A stretch of 34,250 nt of DNA, from assembly GCA_946401755.1 (NCBI GenBank), contig CAMIVH010000002.1, positions 1-34,250 on the forward strand. Direction: 5' to 3'. The stretch comes from an uncultured Caryophanales bacterium. Lineage in GTDB: Bacteria; Bacillota_I; Bacilli_A; RFN20; CAG-826. Shown here one piece after another: positions 15,605 to 23,768 of this stretch (its first letter is position 1; each line of letters opens with the position of its first letter). The notes under the pieces were generated by a model, which was not told the origin of the DNA, ran no database searches, and was given only the letters and a program-made list of their open reading frames with translations. The translations under genes and the position numbers were made by a program.

Positions 15605-15940
15605 ATGATCACATTAAAATACGAAGATTTTATTAAAGGTATCAATAGAGATACTGGAAATATCAAACAAATAAACTTTTATATCGAAGGATATCCACAT
15701 TATCATGACTGCTCTATTGGTCGTTATATTAAGAAAGTTAGAGTGCACGAAAGAATCGTTACATTAACTGGTAGAATCACCTGTATTCTCACTAAAGACC
15801 ATAGCGAAGTTGTATCCTTTTACGGCACTTTTAAAGAAGACCGCAAGATTTTTGACTTTAGAAGAAAAGGTAGATACACCTTAAAAGATGTCTGGGATAA
15901 GGTTGTTATTACTGATATTTCCTATTTTGTTAATGATTAA
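15605..15940 (+). CDS. Small protein of unknown function
   Basis: I do not recognise this 111-residue protein. It is basic and soluble, with no signal peptide or transmembrane helix and alternating hydrophobic residues typical of beta strands (IKQINFYIEGY, IVTLTGRITCILT, KVVITDISYF). The ATG at 15605 follows AAGAGGAAATT, a good ribosome site, and the gene ends just before a clear terminator. That supports a real gene. It follows the tRNA terminator by 20 bases, with no obvious promoter of its own in the gap, so it may rely on readthrough. No neighbouring gene suggests a role. Confidence 0.7.
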   Translation: MITLKYEDFIKGINRDTGNIKQINFYIEGYPHYHDCSIGRYIKKVRVHERIVTLTGRITCILTKDHSEVVSFYGTFKEDRKIFDFRRKGRYTLKDVWDKVVITDISYFVND

Positions 15941-15956
15941 AAAATAATTGAACAAT

Positions 15957-15985
15957 AGACCGACGCTAAAACGCTGGTCTTTTTT
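15957..15985 (+). terminator. Terminator after the 111-residue protein gene
   Basis: AGACC (15957-15961) pairs with GGTCT (15976-15980), with CG/CG inside and one mismatch, then six T residues. Confidence 0.85.
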
Positions 15986-16295
15986 GTGTTTTTAATGTAA
16001 AAAATAAGACGTTTTTTGTTGGTAAAAAATTTTGCAATAGCGAAACAAAAATGCAATTGTGTAAATACTTCTAAAAATTTTATTTTTAGCAATAATAGGT
16101 TAGAGTAAATTTATACTTTTTTGTAGTTAATAATTAAGGTTATATAACGGCGAAAATGTCATAACCTTTTTTAGTAATTAATTAGTATTTTTTACCTCGC
16201 GCATTAAAGTTAAAAATGCAAGATTTTATCGATAAAAAACCACTTTAAAAAAACAGGTAAAATGATAAGTTTTTTGTCAGGAGGTTTTCAATAAA
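15986..16295 (+). other. AT-rich intergenic region upstream of the lipase gene
   Basis: No coding potential is visible. It holds an 8-base inverted repeat AAGGTTAT (16136-16143)/ATAACCTT (16161-16168) followed by TTTT, which looks like a terminator or attenuator; a possible promoter TTGTAG (16121-16126)/TATAAC (16143-16148) overlapping it; a TAAAAT at 16258-16263; and a strong ribosome site CAGGAGG (16278-16284), 11 bases before the lipase ATG. The real promoter cannot be chosen from sequence. Confidence 0.5.
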
Positions 16296-19247
16296 ATGAG
16301 TAAAAAATTGAAACACGTTATTTTGCCTGCAGTAGCGATTGGTTTGCTAGTTGTAGGAACAAACGGCTTGAAAGAAGTGGCATACTCTGGCACATATGCT
16401 GAAGCGCCAGCCTTTTATTCGCCGATATCACCCGTTAAACTCGGGGGCAATCTTTACGACGAGGTGCATTTGAGCAGCCCTTATCAAGATCTAAAACCAA
16501 GTTTTACTTTCTTGGTTCATGGAATTGGCGGTGGCCCTAACAATTGGTCTAACGGTTTATATTATGATTGCAATGCCGCCACAACTGCTGGTACAGGCTC
16601 TTTTGAAAGAAACACCAAATCTTTGGTATATAAAATCACAAATCAAAACGATGCAGCTGTGTATATAGCTAAATATGAAAACAATAAACACTTTAGCTTC
16701 TATCGCTATGATGAAAAATTAGTGAACGGCACAATCAGTTACGTGGAACAAGAAAGCATGAGGAACTATCTTAGTGAAACAAAAAAGCACAATGTGATTA
16801 TCTATCAATCTGATAATGGCGTTCAGTCTCTTGAAAATGAATTTGATCACTTTGAACATATTGTCAATACAATTTGTTTTGACTACAAGAAACTCCATGG
16901 CTTTGTACCAAAAATTAATTTAGTTGGTCATTCTAGAGGCGGTCTAGTTATTCAAAAATATGTCAATAAATACCCATATAACGTTAGCAATTTCTATAAC
17001 ATTGCTTCACCATATACTGGTTCAAGTCCTCTAGAATTAGCGGAAGCAATTAAAGGTCAATTTGGTGATGTTTTTAAAGAAGAGGAAGAAGAAGATGAAA
17101 GCTTCAGCGATCCTGCCTATCAAGACCTTTTAAACCAAGACTTGTTAGATGATTTGAAAGATGACTGGAATAGTCTCAAAGTTGGCGCAAACCCTCTCTC
17201 ATTAAGAGGAAAAGCCTTTGCTGGTGTTATGACCTTACCATACCTCAAAGAAATTATCATAAGCGCTTGCAAAACTTATTCAATACCAGTGAATGATGAA
17301 ATCATTAGCATTTTAACTGGTTTATTGGATGAAATTGACACACTTTGCAAAACAAATAATGGTAGTTCGAATTATAACATTAACATGCTTTTGAACTACA
17401 GAGATTATACTAATGCCCGTATTGAACTCAGCCAAGCAACGAAGAAACAAATCAGCAGTAAGATTTACTCGGCTGTTAGCAATTATGTTGACAAAATGGT
17501 TGATGAGGAAATTGCTAAATATACAGACGTTCCTTTATTCCGTTGGCTCGGCAAATACTTTTATGCGTATCCATTCATAGTGGATTCAAAATTAGCTTTC
17601 TTTAAAAACACAGTAATACCATTCCTTGTTGATTCGATTGTTTCTTTCGATGGAAAATGTGGCATTTTCGAAGGTGATGGTTTAGTTGGTTTGGACTCTC
17701 AATGGTGTGAAGGCTTTGTTGATTTTGATACATATGTAAAAGTTTATGATTCTAGTTATATCGAAACAAGCATCATAACGCCAACGGCAGGAGGTCCTCT
17801 TGTTGGCCATAATTTAGAGACATTTGATAACGACATAACAAACGAAATCGTTGGATCTGCTAAATTTCCAAACTTTGATGAGTTACATCACAACATCATC
17901 ATAGGGGATTCTGAAGGACATAAAACTTTAAGCCCAGGTGAAGCTATGAATCAGACAATTCCACAAACAGTTAAATTGCTTGAAATCGTTGGTGATAAAA
18001 ATACAACTTATAAATTCAACCCTCACATAACAATTAGTGATAGAACAACTCCTCTAGCTATTCGCCTTGTGAACTATGTGACAACAATTAGTGGAAATTC
18101 TGACAATGCAGCATATCCTTTCATTGAATATCTAGGAACTAGAAATTTCGACTTAACCATTGAATATAGTGGAACAAACTCTTTCACATATAACTCAAGC
18201 TTTGGCAGAGCGTCGAATGCTACAAAAGCACCAATTATCGATTGTGATAAAGCAGATGTAAAGTTTGAACAAATGACAGAACCAGATAAACTTACTCTAG
18301 TGGCAGCGAATGGTGCAAATGGTGTTTTCCGCTCCGAATTTGATAAAGCCGCAGCAACAACTGTTGACAGCAACAGAAATGGCGCTGCTGGCGCAAACGG
18401 AACAAATGGTGCTAGTGGCGCTGCTGGTAGTGACTGTATTGAATGTTGGGAATTAGACCTTAGACTCGCCCGTAACCTTAAGCTTCAAGGTGGCAATGGT
18501 GGCAACGGTAGCCGTGGCGGTCATGGTGGCAACGGCGCTGGCGGTAAGAGCAAAGATATGGGCTTTAAAGGTGGCAACGGCGGTAACGGTGGCAACGGCG
18601 GCAACGGCGGACGCGGTGGCGATGGCGGTTTAGCGTTTGATTGCGCGATTGTTACTATGGAAAATACAGATTATCAAGTGAACAATATTGAATTATATCC
18701 AGGCAAACCAGGCAATGGTGGCCAAGGTGGCAATGGTGGCAACGGCGGTCATGGTGCAAATGGTTCATCATTCTTTGGCAACAATCATAATGGTGGCAAT
18801 GGTGGCAATGGTGGCTTGATTGGTAGAGGTGGAGATTGCGGCTATTCTCGCTTTGATGGCTCTGACCAATTTGACTTGTACTACACCAACTACGAAAAAT
18901 ATGTAGAAATGGATAGAAAATGTGCCAATTATTTATCTGGTACTGGTGGCAAATGCGGCAGCAGATATGGTAATGGTGGTAATGCTGGTAGAAGAAGTGG
19001 TTTGAAATCACAAACCGCTGCCCGTGTAAATGGTGATGGTGAAGTCGGAAAAGCTGTAACCGGCTATGATCAACTTAATGGTCTATATGGTTCTTTAGTA
19101 ACAACTCTTAAGCAAACCATTAATGGTGTTGATCATTTCTCCCCTAATGGTTATGGCAGAGACAATAGGGGCATGACGACCTATTCTTTCGATGGTCCAT
19201 CCTATTACGGTACTCTAGGCCAACTAAAGTACAACTACGTCAAGTAG
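16296..19247 (+). CDS. Secreted lipase-like alpha/beta hydrolase with Gly-rich repeat tail
   Basis: The 983-residue exported protein has a signal peptide (residues 1-about 36, KKLKH then a hydrophobic core, cleavage near YAEA). The hydrolase domain carries the oxyanion loop FLVHGIGGG (His75-Gly76) and the nucleophile elbow GHSRGG (Ser213), as in PGAP1/DUF676-type lipases. An acid may be Asp461 in EGDGLVGLDSQ, and a base may be His531 or His532 in LHHNIIIGD; these two are guesses. From about 590 a beta-rich region follows, then a glycine-rich region (about 695-905) of GGN/GGNGG repeats interrupted by short folded segments. The end has no LPXTG motif or transmembrane anchor, so the protein is probably released or held non-covalently. 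Monocistronic. Hydrolase call firm, substrate unknown. Confidence 0.82.
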   Translation: MSKKLKHVILPAVAIGLLVVGTNGLKEVAYSGTYAEAPAFYSPISPVKLGGNLYDEVHLSSPYQDLKPSFTFLVHGIGGGPNNWSNGLYYDCNAATTAGTGSFERNTKSLVYKITNQNDAAVYIAKYENNKHFSFYRYDEKLVNGTISYVEQESMRNYLSETKKHNVIIYQSDNGVQSLENEFDHFEHIVNTICFDYKKLHGFVPKINLVGHSRGGLVIQKYVNKYPYNVSNFYNIASPYTGSSPLELAEAIKGQFGDVFKEEEEEDESFSDPAYQDLLNQDLLDDLKDDWNSLKVGANPLSLRGKAFAGVMTLPYLKEIIISACKTYSIPVNDEIISILTGLLDEIDTLCKTNNGSSNYNINMLLNYRDYTNARIELSQATKKQISSKIYSAVSNYVDKMVDEEIAKYTDVPLFRWLGKYFYAYPFIVDSKLAFFKNTVIPFLVDSIVSFDGKCGIFEGDGLVGLDSQWCEGFVDFDTYVKVYDSSYIETSIITPTAGGPLVGHNLETFDNDITNEIVGSAKFPNFDELHHNIIIGDSEGHKTLSPGEAMNQTIPQTVKLLEIVGDKNTTYKFNPHITISDRTTPLAIRLVNYVTTISGNSDNAAYPFIEYLGTRNFDLTIEYSGTNSFTYNSSFGRASNATKAPIIDCDKADVKFEQMTEPDKLTLVAANGANGVFRSEFDKAAATTVDSNRNGAAGANGTNGASGAAGSDCIECWELDLRLARNLKLQGGNGGNGSRGGHGGNGAGGKSKDMGFKGGNGGNGGNGGNGGRGGDGGLAFDCAIVTMENTDYQVNNIELYPGKPGNGGQGGNGGNGGHGANGSSFFGNNHNGGNGGNGGLIGRGGDCGYSRFDGSDQFDLYYTNYEKYVEMDRKCANYLSGTGGKCGSRYGNGGNAGRRSGLKSQTAARVNGDGEVGKAVTGYDQLNGLYGSLVTTLKQTINGVDHFSPNGYGRDNRGMTTYSFDGPSYYGTLGQLKYNYVK
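18375..18850 (+). repeat. Gly-Gly-Asn coding repeats in the lipase gene
   Basis: Blocks of GGTGGCAAC/GGCGGTAACGGT units encode GGNGGNGG runs at about 18487-18550, 18568-18630 and 18710-18840, after an AANG/GAAG collagen-like stretch at 18375-18430. The units are locally GC-richer than the surrounding sequence and imperfect, suggesting expansion by slippage. Confidence 0.85.
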
Positions 19248-19259
19248 AAAAAGCTGATC

Positions 19260-19291
19260 AAGAGGATGCACGATTGTGTGTCCTCTTTTTA
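19260..19291 (+). terminator. Terminator of the lipase gene
   Basis: AAGAGGATGCAC (19260-19271), loop GATT, GTGTGTCCTCTT (19276-19287), then a T-run. Twelve pairs, two of them G-U. Confidence 0.92.
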
Positions 19292-19337
19292 TTGTCTTTA
19301 TTTACAAATAAAATATCGTGCTATCATTCTTGTTATT

Positions 19338-19601
19338 ATGAAAGTCAAATTAATCAAACTCACAAAAGAATACAAAAAACAACTAGGGGAAATGATTGAT
19401 GAATGGAAATTAGATCAACAAGTCAATCACACCGATGACTCACCTTGGGTAATCTTTAAAAACGATTATCATGATTTTGATTATTATCTAGAACATTTAG
19501 AAACTAAAGATACTTCACAAGGTTTTGTTCCTGATTCTGTCTTCTTCTTATTAGACGAAGAAAGAAATAGATTATTAGGGGCAGTTAATATTCGTCATTA
19601 G
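19338..19601 (+). pseudogene. Truncated duplicate of the GNAT acetyltransferase
   Basis: The 87-residue product is a close copy of the first half of the GNAT protein encoded at 23243: it starts MKVKLIKLTKEY and shares DEWKLDQ, FKNDYHDFDYYL, GFVPDSVFFLLDE and RNRLLGAVNIRH. It then stops at TAG exactly where the intact copy continues (CATTAG against CATTAC). The acetyl-CoA-binding motif lies in the missing half, so it should be inactive. The ATG at 19338 aligns with the intact copy; an upstream ATG at 19266 lies inside the lipase terminator and is unlikely. The first 34 bases of the two copies are identical. A terminator follows directly. Confidence 0.82.
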
Positions 19602-19609
19602 CTAAAAAT

Positions 19610-19640
19610 AGGTCAATACAAGCGTGTTGACCTTTTATTT
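19610..19640 (+). terminator. Terminator after the truncated GNAT copy
   Basis: AGGTCAATAC (19610-19619), loop AAGC, GTGTTGACCT (19624-19633), then TTTATTTTTT. It is nearly the same as the tRNA-cluster terminator at 15556 with matching compensatory changes. Confidence 0.9.
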
Positions 19641-19665
19641 TTTCTTGAATTAATCGAATATTGTA

Positions 19666-19694
19666 TAGACGTGCATATGCGTTGAGACTATAAT
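19666..19694 (+). promoter_or_regulatory. Promoter of the large ABC transporter gene
   Basis: TAGACG (19666-19671), 17 bases, TATAAT (19689-19694); a ribosome site AAGGAG follows, ending 7 bases before the ATG. Confidence 0.65.
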
Positions 19695-19725
19695 TCATAA
19701 TGGTGTAAAAACCAAGGAGCCGTGT

Positions 19726-22700
19726 ATGCTTTCTGTTAAAAACTTGACTAAAATCTATAAAATCAAAGGTGGCAATGACACAGTCGCTTTGGACGATGTT
19801 TCTGTTGATTTTCCTGAAACCGGAATGGTGTTTTTGCTTGGTAAATCAGGTAGTGGTAAATCTACATTATTAAACCTTATTGGTGGTCTTGATTTTCCAA
19901 CTTCTGGTGAAATTATCTTAAAAGGCAGAAGCAGCAAAGACTTTTCACAAAGTGATTTTGATAGTTACCGTAATACTTATATCGGCTTTGTTTTCCAAGA
20001 ATATAACATTCTTAATGAGTTCAACGTTGAACAAAACATTGCTTTAGCAATGGAATTACAAGGCAAGAAATCAACAAAAGAAGAAGTTAATAAATTATTA
20101 GAGCAAGTTGACATTGCGGGATATGGTAAAAGAAAACCTAATACTTTATCTGGTGGTCAAAAGCAAAGAATTGCTATTGCTAGAGCATTAATCAAAGAGC
20201 CAAATATCATTATGGCGGACGAACCTACTGGTGCTTTAGACAGCAAAACTGGCGAACAAGTATTTGATACATTAAAGAAATTATCTAAAGATAAATTGAT
20301 TATTGTTGTCTCACACGACAAAGATTTCGCTAAAAGATATGGTGACCGTATCATTGAACTAAAAGATGGTAAGATCATTTCTGATAGAACTAAACACTAT
20401 TTAGAAGCTACAACTATTAGTGATAATGTCTCAATCATTAACGATAACGCTATTAGAATTAACGAAGCGAACAAACTAACTAAGAAAGAATTTGATGAGT
20501 TATATAAAGTAATTAAAAACTCTGAAGGAAAAGTGTTCATCAGCAGTGGTGAAAACGCCGACAAATCAATGAAAGCAGCGCGCATTTCTGATGATGGTAG
20601 AAGTGAAACCTTCAAACAAACAGAAAGTATTATTTTAAAGGATTATGATGCCTCTAAAACAACATTTATTCGTTCTAAGATGCCAATGAATAAGTCCATT
20701 AAAATGGGCTTAAGCGGTCTTAAAAGCAAACCAATTCGTTTATTTTTCACCATCTTATTATCAGTTGTCTCTTTTACAATGTTTGGTGTGAGTGCTGCTT
20801 TAATGTTTTATGACACTAATCATACATATAGCGAAGCTTTAAAGCACACAGATTATCAAGCAGAGGTATTAGAAAAACAATCGTTGGGCAAACAGTACTA
20901 TCCTGTTTATAACTCTAAAGATCAGATAATGAGAGTTGAATCATCCCCATCTTCCCAAGAGGTCTATTTTGGAGAAAAAGAATTAGAGCAACTCAATAAA
21001 AACAATCTTGGCCTTGTCTATATTCCAGTCGCTCCATTAACTGATGGTCATAAAAGTTTGGATTTTTCCGACGTCACTATAACTCGCGATGAAGACTATT
21101 ATAAAAGACTTGGTATTCGTTATATTTCCAACGCTACAGAAGAGCAGTTTAATAAACTTGGTTACGATTTGGTTGGCCATTTCCCTCAAAATGAAAATGA
21201 TATTTTGTTACCCAAGTCATATGGCGATATGCTCATAGGTTCAAGAGCAAGAAATAAGAGCAATTACACTGAATTAGTAAATACCACAATAAGTATTAGT
21301 GGTACCTTTGGTAGTCAAACAGAGCTTAATATAAGTGGCTTTTTTGACGCTGGAAATATACCAAGTAAATATGATGCTTTTAAAGATAATAGTGAACCAA
21401 TGTCTTACAAAGAGCGTGATGAATTAGATAGATCGCTAGATGCATATCTTAGTAACAGTTTTAATGGTGTCGCTTTTGTTGGAGAAAGCTTTTATGAGCA
21501 ATATGCTGCTAAGATTTCTTATCAAATTCGCGATACATTCTATCGTAATTTAAAAATAGAAACGACATATTATGATGAACCTGATAACGATTCCGATACC
21601 ATTAGACCATTTTTCACCGAATTAACAGTTAAAGAAAATCCTAAATTAATAGAAGTTTATAATCTAAATGATGAGATGATTGATAGAGATTCTTTCACTA
21701 TTAATGAAAACGAAGTATATTTACCCGTTAGAGAATTTAGAAGTGTCGCAAAAGCTTTAGAACAAAGCCTATTTAATTCAGTCTTTGAAGTATATTACAA
21801 AGTTAGGAATAGAAGTTATGGCAGCAATGATAGGATTGTTTCCTATCTTCCAAACTTTGCTGATTATTTACATAAAAAGGCCTTTGAATTTCAAAATGAA
21901 ATGCATAACTACTCGAGCGCTGTTCCATCGAAAATGAAAGACATAATAAAGCAACACAGCGATGAACTTGATCGCGCTTACATTCTCAATGAATTCATCG
22001 ATGAATATAAGAATACTGATAATTATTCATCATTACCAAAAGCCGATGCTAATCTCATTGATAAATGCGCAAAGCAAAACGGTCAATATTTTATGACTGA
22101 AGAAGAACTTAATAATGCCTATGGCATTTTAGTTGATAATTTCGATAAAGAAGATGCTTGCCGATATTACTTCCCATATAAATATATAGTGTCCTTAAGT
22201 CATCTTTATCATACTGAAATGGTTAATGAGGGTATTTCAGATATCGCCTATTATTCTAGTTATAAAAATATGAGTGATGAAGATGCACAGAAAGCTATTA
22301 ACTTTATTGACAGATATGGTCCTAAATACGTTAGTGAATACAAGGATTGGAGAAGATGCAATAATGGCTATACATTAAAAGATTATCACTTTTTTAATGA
22401 TTCTGTTTATGAAGCAGATGAAGCCGTCTGTTATTTCTACAGTAAAAATGCTGGCAATGGCGAGCTTAAAGTCAAAGGCTACTACATCGCAGAATCCTCA
22501 GCTTGCCCTCTTGTTAGTAGTGAGTTTTTAGCCAAGGCTGGAGTTATTGAAAATCGTGCTATTGAGGCATACTACGAAACAAGTTACGTCGCTCCTAAAG
22601 ACGCCAAATATATACGCTTAATGGTGAAAAGCAATTTTTCAAAAGAGCAAATTGATTGTATGCTTAGAACTAATTCTAATGATTACCGCTATTCTCTAAC

Positions 22701-23148
22701 TAGCGACTGCTATATGTCCGTATCTTTCGTAGCGGAGATGGCAAAAGGGTTTAGACAAGTCTTTTTATGGATTGGCGTTGGATTTGGTGTTTTCTCCGCT
22801 TTAATGCTTCTTAACTTTATTACAGTATCTATTTCTTCAAAGAAGAAAGATATTGGCATATTAAGAGCAATTGGTGCAAGAAAAAGCGATGTCTTTAAGA
22901 TATTTTTTGCAGAATCGTTATTTATCGCTACCCTCTGTTCCGTATTAGCAATAATATCCGCGCAAGTAGTTGATTTCTTCCTTGACCGCTATTTCGTTAG
23001 TGAAGCGGGAGTATCAATTATCCGATTTAACATCTTAACAGTGGTCTTTATTGTTGCTATCGCGTTAGTAATCGCCCTTGTTGCAACGATTATTCCAGTT
23101 ATACATTCTTCTAAGAAACCACCAGTTGAGTCGATAAGATCCTTATAA
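19726..23148 (+). CDS. Fused ABC ATPase/FtsX permease with a large extracytoplasmic domain
   Basis: This 1140-residue exporter has both subunits in one chain. The ATPase covers residues 1-about 228: Walker A GKSGSGKST (39-47), signature LSGGQKQR, Walker B IIMADEPTGALD and H-loop VSHDKDF. A charged cytoplasmic linker (about 235-325) follows. The first membrane helix is near 340-361. Then come roughly 640 extracytoplasmic residues, rich in Tyr, Asp and Glu, that match nothing I recognise. Three C-terminal helices (about 1011-1035, 1056-1083, 1105-1128) carry the FtsX stretch KKDIGILRAIGARKSDV. The single-chain MacB-like layout suggests a mechanotransmission exporter or envelope regulator. It has its own promoter, ribosome site AAGGAG and terminator. 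It is flanked by two copies of a GNAT gene. Confidence 0.88.
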   Translation: MLSVKNLTKIYKIKGGNDTVALDDVSVDFPETGMVFLLGKSGSGKSTLLNLIGGLDFPTSGEIILKGRSSKDFSQSDFDSYRNTYIGFVFQEYNILNEFNVEQNIALAMELQGKKSTKEEVNKLLEQVDIAGYGKRKPNTLSGGQKQRIAIARALIKEPNIIMADEPTGALDSKTGEQVFDTLKKLSKDKLIIVVSHDKDFAKRYGDRIIELKDGKIISDRTKHYLEATTISDNVSIINDNAIRINEANKLTKKEFDELYKVIKNSEGKVFISSGENADKSMKAARISDDGRSETFKQTESIILKDYDASKTTFIRSKMPMNKSIKMGLSGLKSKPIRLFFTILLSVVSFTMFGVSAALMFYDTNHTYSEALKHTDYQAEVLEKQSLGKQYYPVYNSKDQIMRVESSPSSQEVYFGEKELEQLNKNNLGLVYIPVAPLTDGHKSLDFSDVTITRDEDYYKRLGIRYISNATEEQFNKLGYDLVGHFPQNENDILLPKSYGDMLIGSRARNKSNYTELVNTTISISGTFGSQTELNISGFFDAGNIPSKYDAFKDNSEPMSYKERDELDRSLDAYLSNSFNGVAFVGESFYEQYAAKISYQIRDTFYRNLKIETTYYDEPDNDSDTIRPFFTELTVKENPKLIEVYNLNDEMIDRDSFTINENEVYLPVREFRSVAKALEQSLFNSVFEVYYKVRNRSYGSNDRIVSYLPNFADYLHKKAFEFQNEMHNYSSAVPSKMKDIIKQHSDELDRAYILNEFIDEYKNTDNYSSLPKADANLIDKCAKQNGQYFMTEEELNNAYGILVDNFDKEDACRYYFPYKYIVSLSHLYHTEMVNEGISDIAYYSSYKNMSDEDAQKAINFIDRYGPKYVSEYKDWRRCNNGYTLKDYHFFNDSVYEADEAVCYFYSKNAGNGELKVKGYYIAESSACPLVSSEFLAKAGVIENRAIEAYYETSYVAPKDAKYIRLMVKSNFSKEQIDCMLRTNSNDYRYSLTSDCYMSVSFVAEMAKGFRQVFLWIGVGFGVFSALMLLNFITVSISSKKKDIGILRAIGARKSDVFKIFFAESLFIATLCSVLAIISAQVVDFFLDRYFVSEAGVSIIRFNILTVVFIVAIALVIALVATIIPVIHSSKKPPVESIRSL

Positions 23149-23158
23149 AAACCGAATT

Positions 23159-23187
23159 AGGGAATAGCAAACAGCTGTTCCCTTTTT
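23159..23187 (+). terminator. Terminator of the large ABC transporter gene
   Basis: AGGGAATAGC (23159-23168), loop AAACA, GCTGTTCCCT (23174-23183), then TTTTT. Confidence 0.92.
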
Positions 23188-23205
23188 GTTAGGCTATCTT
23201 TTTCT

Positions 23206-23235
23206 TTCCTTTATTCTATAAAGTGCTATTATAGT
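23206..23235 (+). promoter_or_regulatory. Promoter of the GNAT-mntP pair, leaderless
   Basis: -10 TATAGT (23230-23235) with a weak -35 TTTCCT (23206-23211). The ATG at 23243 starts 7 bases after the -10 and there is no ribosome site, so the mRNA probably begins at or next to the start codon. Confidence 0.55.
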
Positions 23236-23242
23236 GGCTATT

Positions 23243-23767
23243 ATGAAAGTCAAATTAATCAAACTCACAAAAGAATATGAAAAACAACTCGGTGAAATGA
23301 TTGATGAATGGAAACTTGACCAAGAAGTCAATCATACTGATACGTCTCCTTATGTTATTTTTAAGAATGACTATCATGATTTTGACTATTATTTGAATAA
23401 CTTAGAAACTAAAGAACCAACAAATGGTTTTGTTCCAGATTCAGTGTTCTTCCTTCTTGATGAAAAAAGAAATAGATTATTAGGGGCAGTTAACATCCGT
23501 CATTACTTAAATGAACACTTACTAAACTATGGTGGTCATATTGGTGATGGTGTTAGACCTAGTGAAAGAAGAAAAGGGTACGCTACTGAGATGATTCGAT
23601 TAGCGTTATTAGAATGCAAGAAGCTCGGTATTGATAGAGTGTTAATCTGCTGTAATTCTTCTAACATCGGTTCAAGAAAATCAATCCTCAATAATGGTGG
23701 TGTTCTTGAAAACATCGTCATGGATGATGGCGAACCAATGGAAAGATATTGGATTGATATAAAGTAA
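23243..23767 (+). CDS. GNAT-family N-acetyltransferase
   Basis: This 174-residue GNAT acetyltransferase has FFLLDEKRNRLLGAVNIRHYL, then the acetyl-CoA pyrophosphate loop RPSERRKGYATEM (the Q/R-x-x-G-x-A motif), LALLECKKLGIDRVLICCNSSNIGSRKSILNNGG and the terminal strand MERYWIDI. This is the arrangement of RimJ/RimL-like or small-molecule acetyltransferases; the acceptor is unknown. I chose the ATG at 23243 over an in-frame GTG at 23234 because the truncated copy aligns there and the -10 element covers the GTG. The mntP gene starts one base after its stop. A broken copy lies 3.9 kb upstream. Confidence 0.88.
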   Translation: MKVKLIKLTKEYEKQLGEMIDEWKLDQEVNHTDTSPYVIFKNDYHDFDYYLNNLETKEPTNGFVPDSVFFLLDEKRNRLLGAVNIRHYLNEHLLNYGGHIGDGVRPSERRKGYATEMIRLALLECKKLGIDRVLICCNSSNIGSRKSILNNGGVLENIVMDDGEPMERYWIDIK

Positions 23768-23768
23768 T

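Noticed and set aside
18480..18850. Regular repeats considered as a CRISPR array
   Set aside because: The repeats are short in-frame Gly-Gly-Asn codon units with no unique spacers of even length, and they lie inside a coding sequence.
18655..19011. A 118-residue His/Cys-rich minus-strand frame that looks like a metal-binding protein
   Set aside because: It is antisense to GGTGGCAAT repeats, which read as His/Cys-rich on the other strand. An artefact of the repeats.
19266..19337. Upstream start for the truncated GNAT copy
   Set aside because: It lies inside the lipase terminator, and the intact copy aligns from the ATG at 19338.
23234..23242. GTG start at 23234 for the intact GNAT gene
   Set aside because: It overlaps the -10 element, and the duplicate shares the ATG at 23243 as its first codon.
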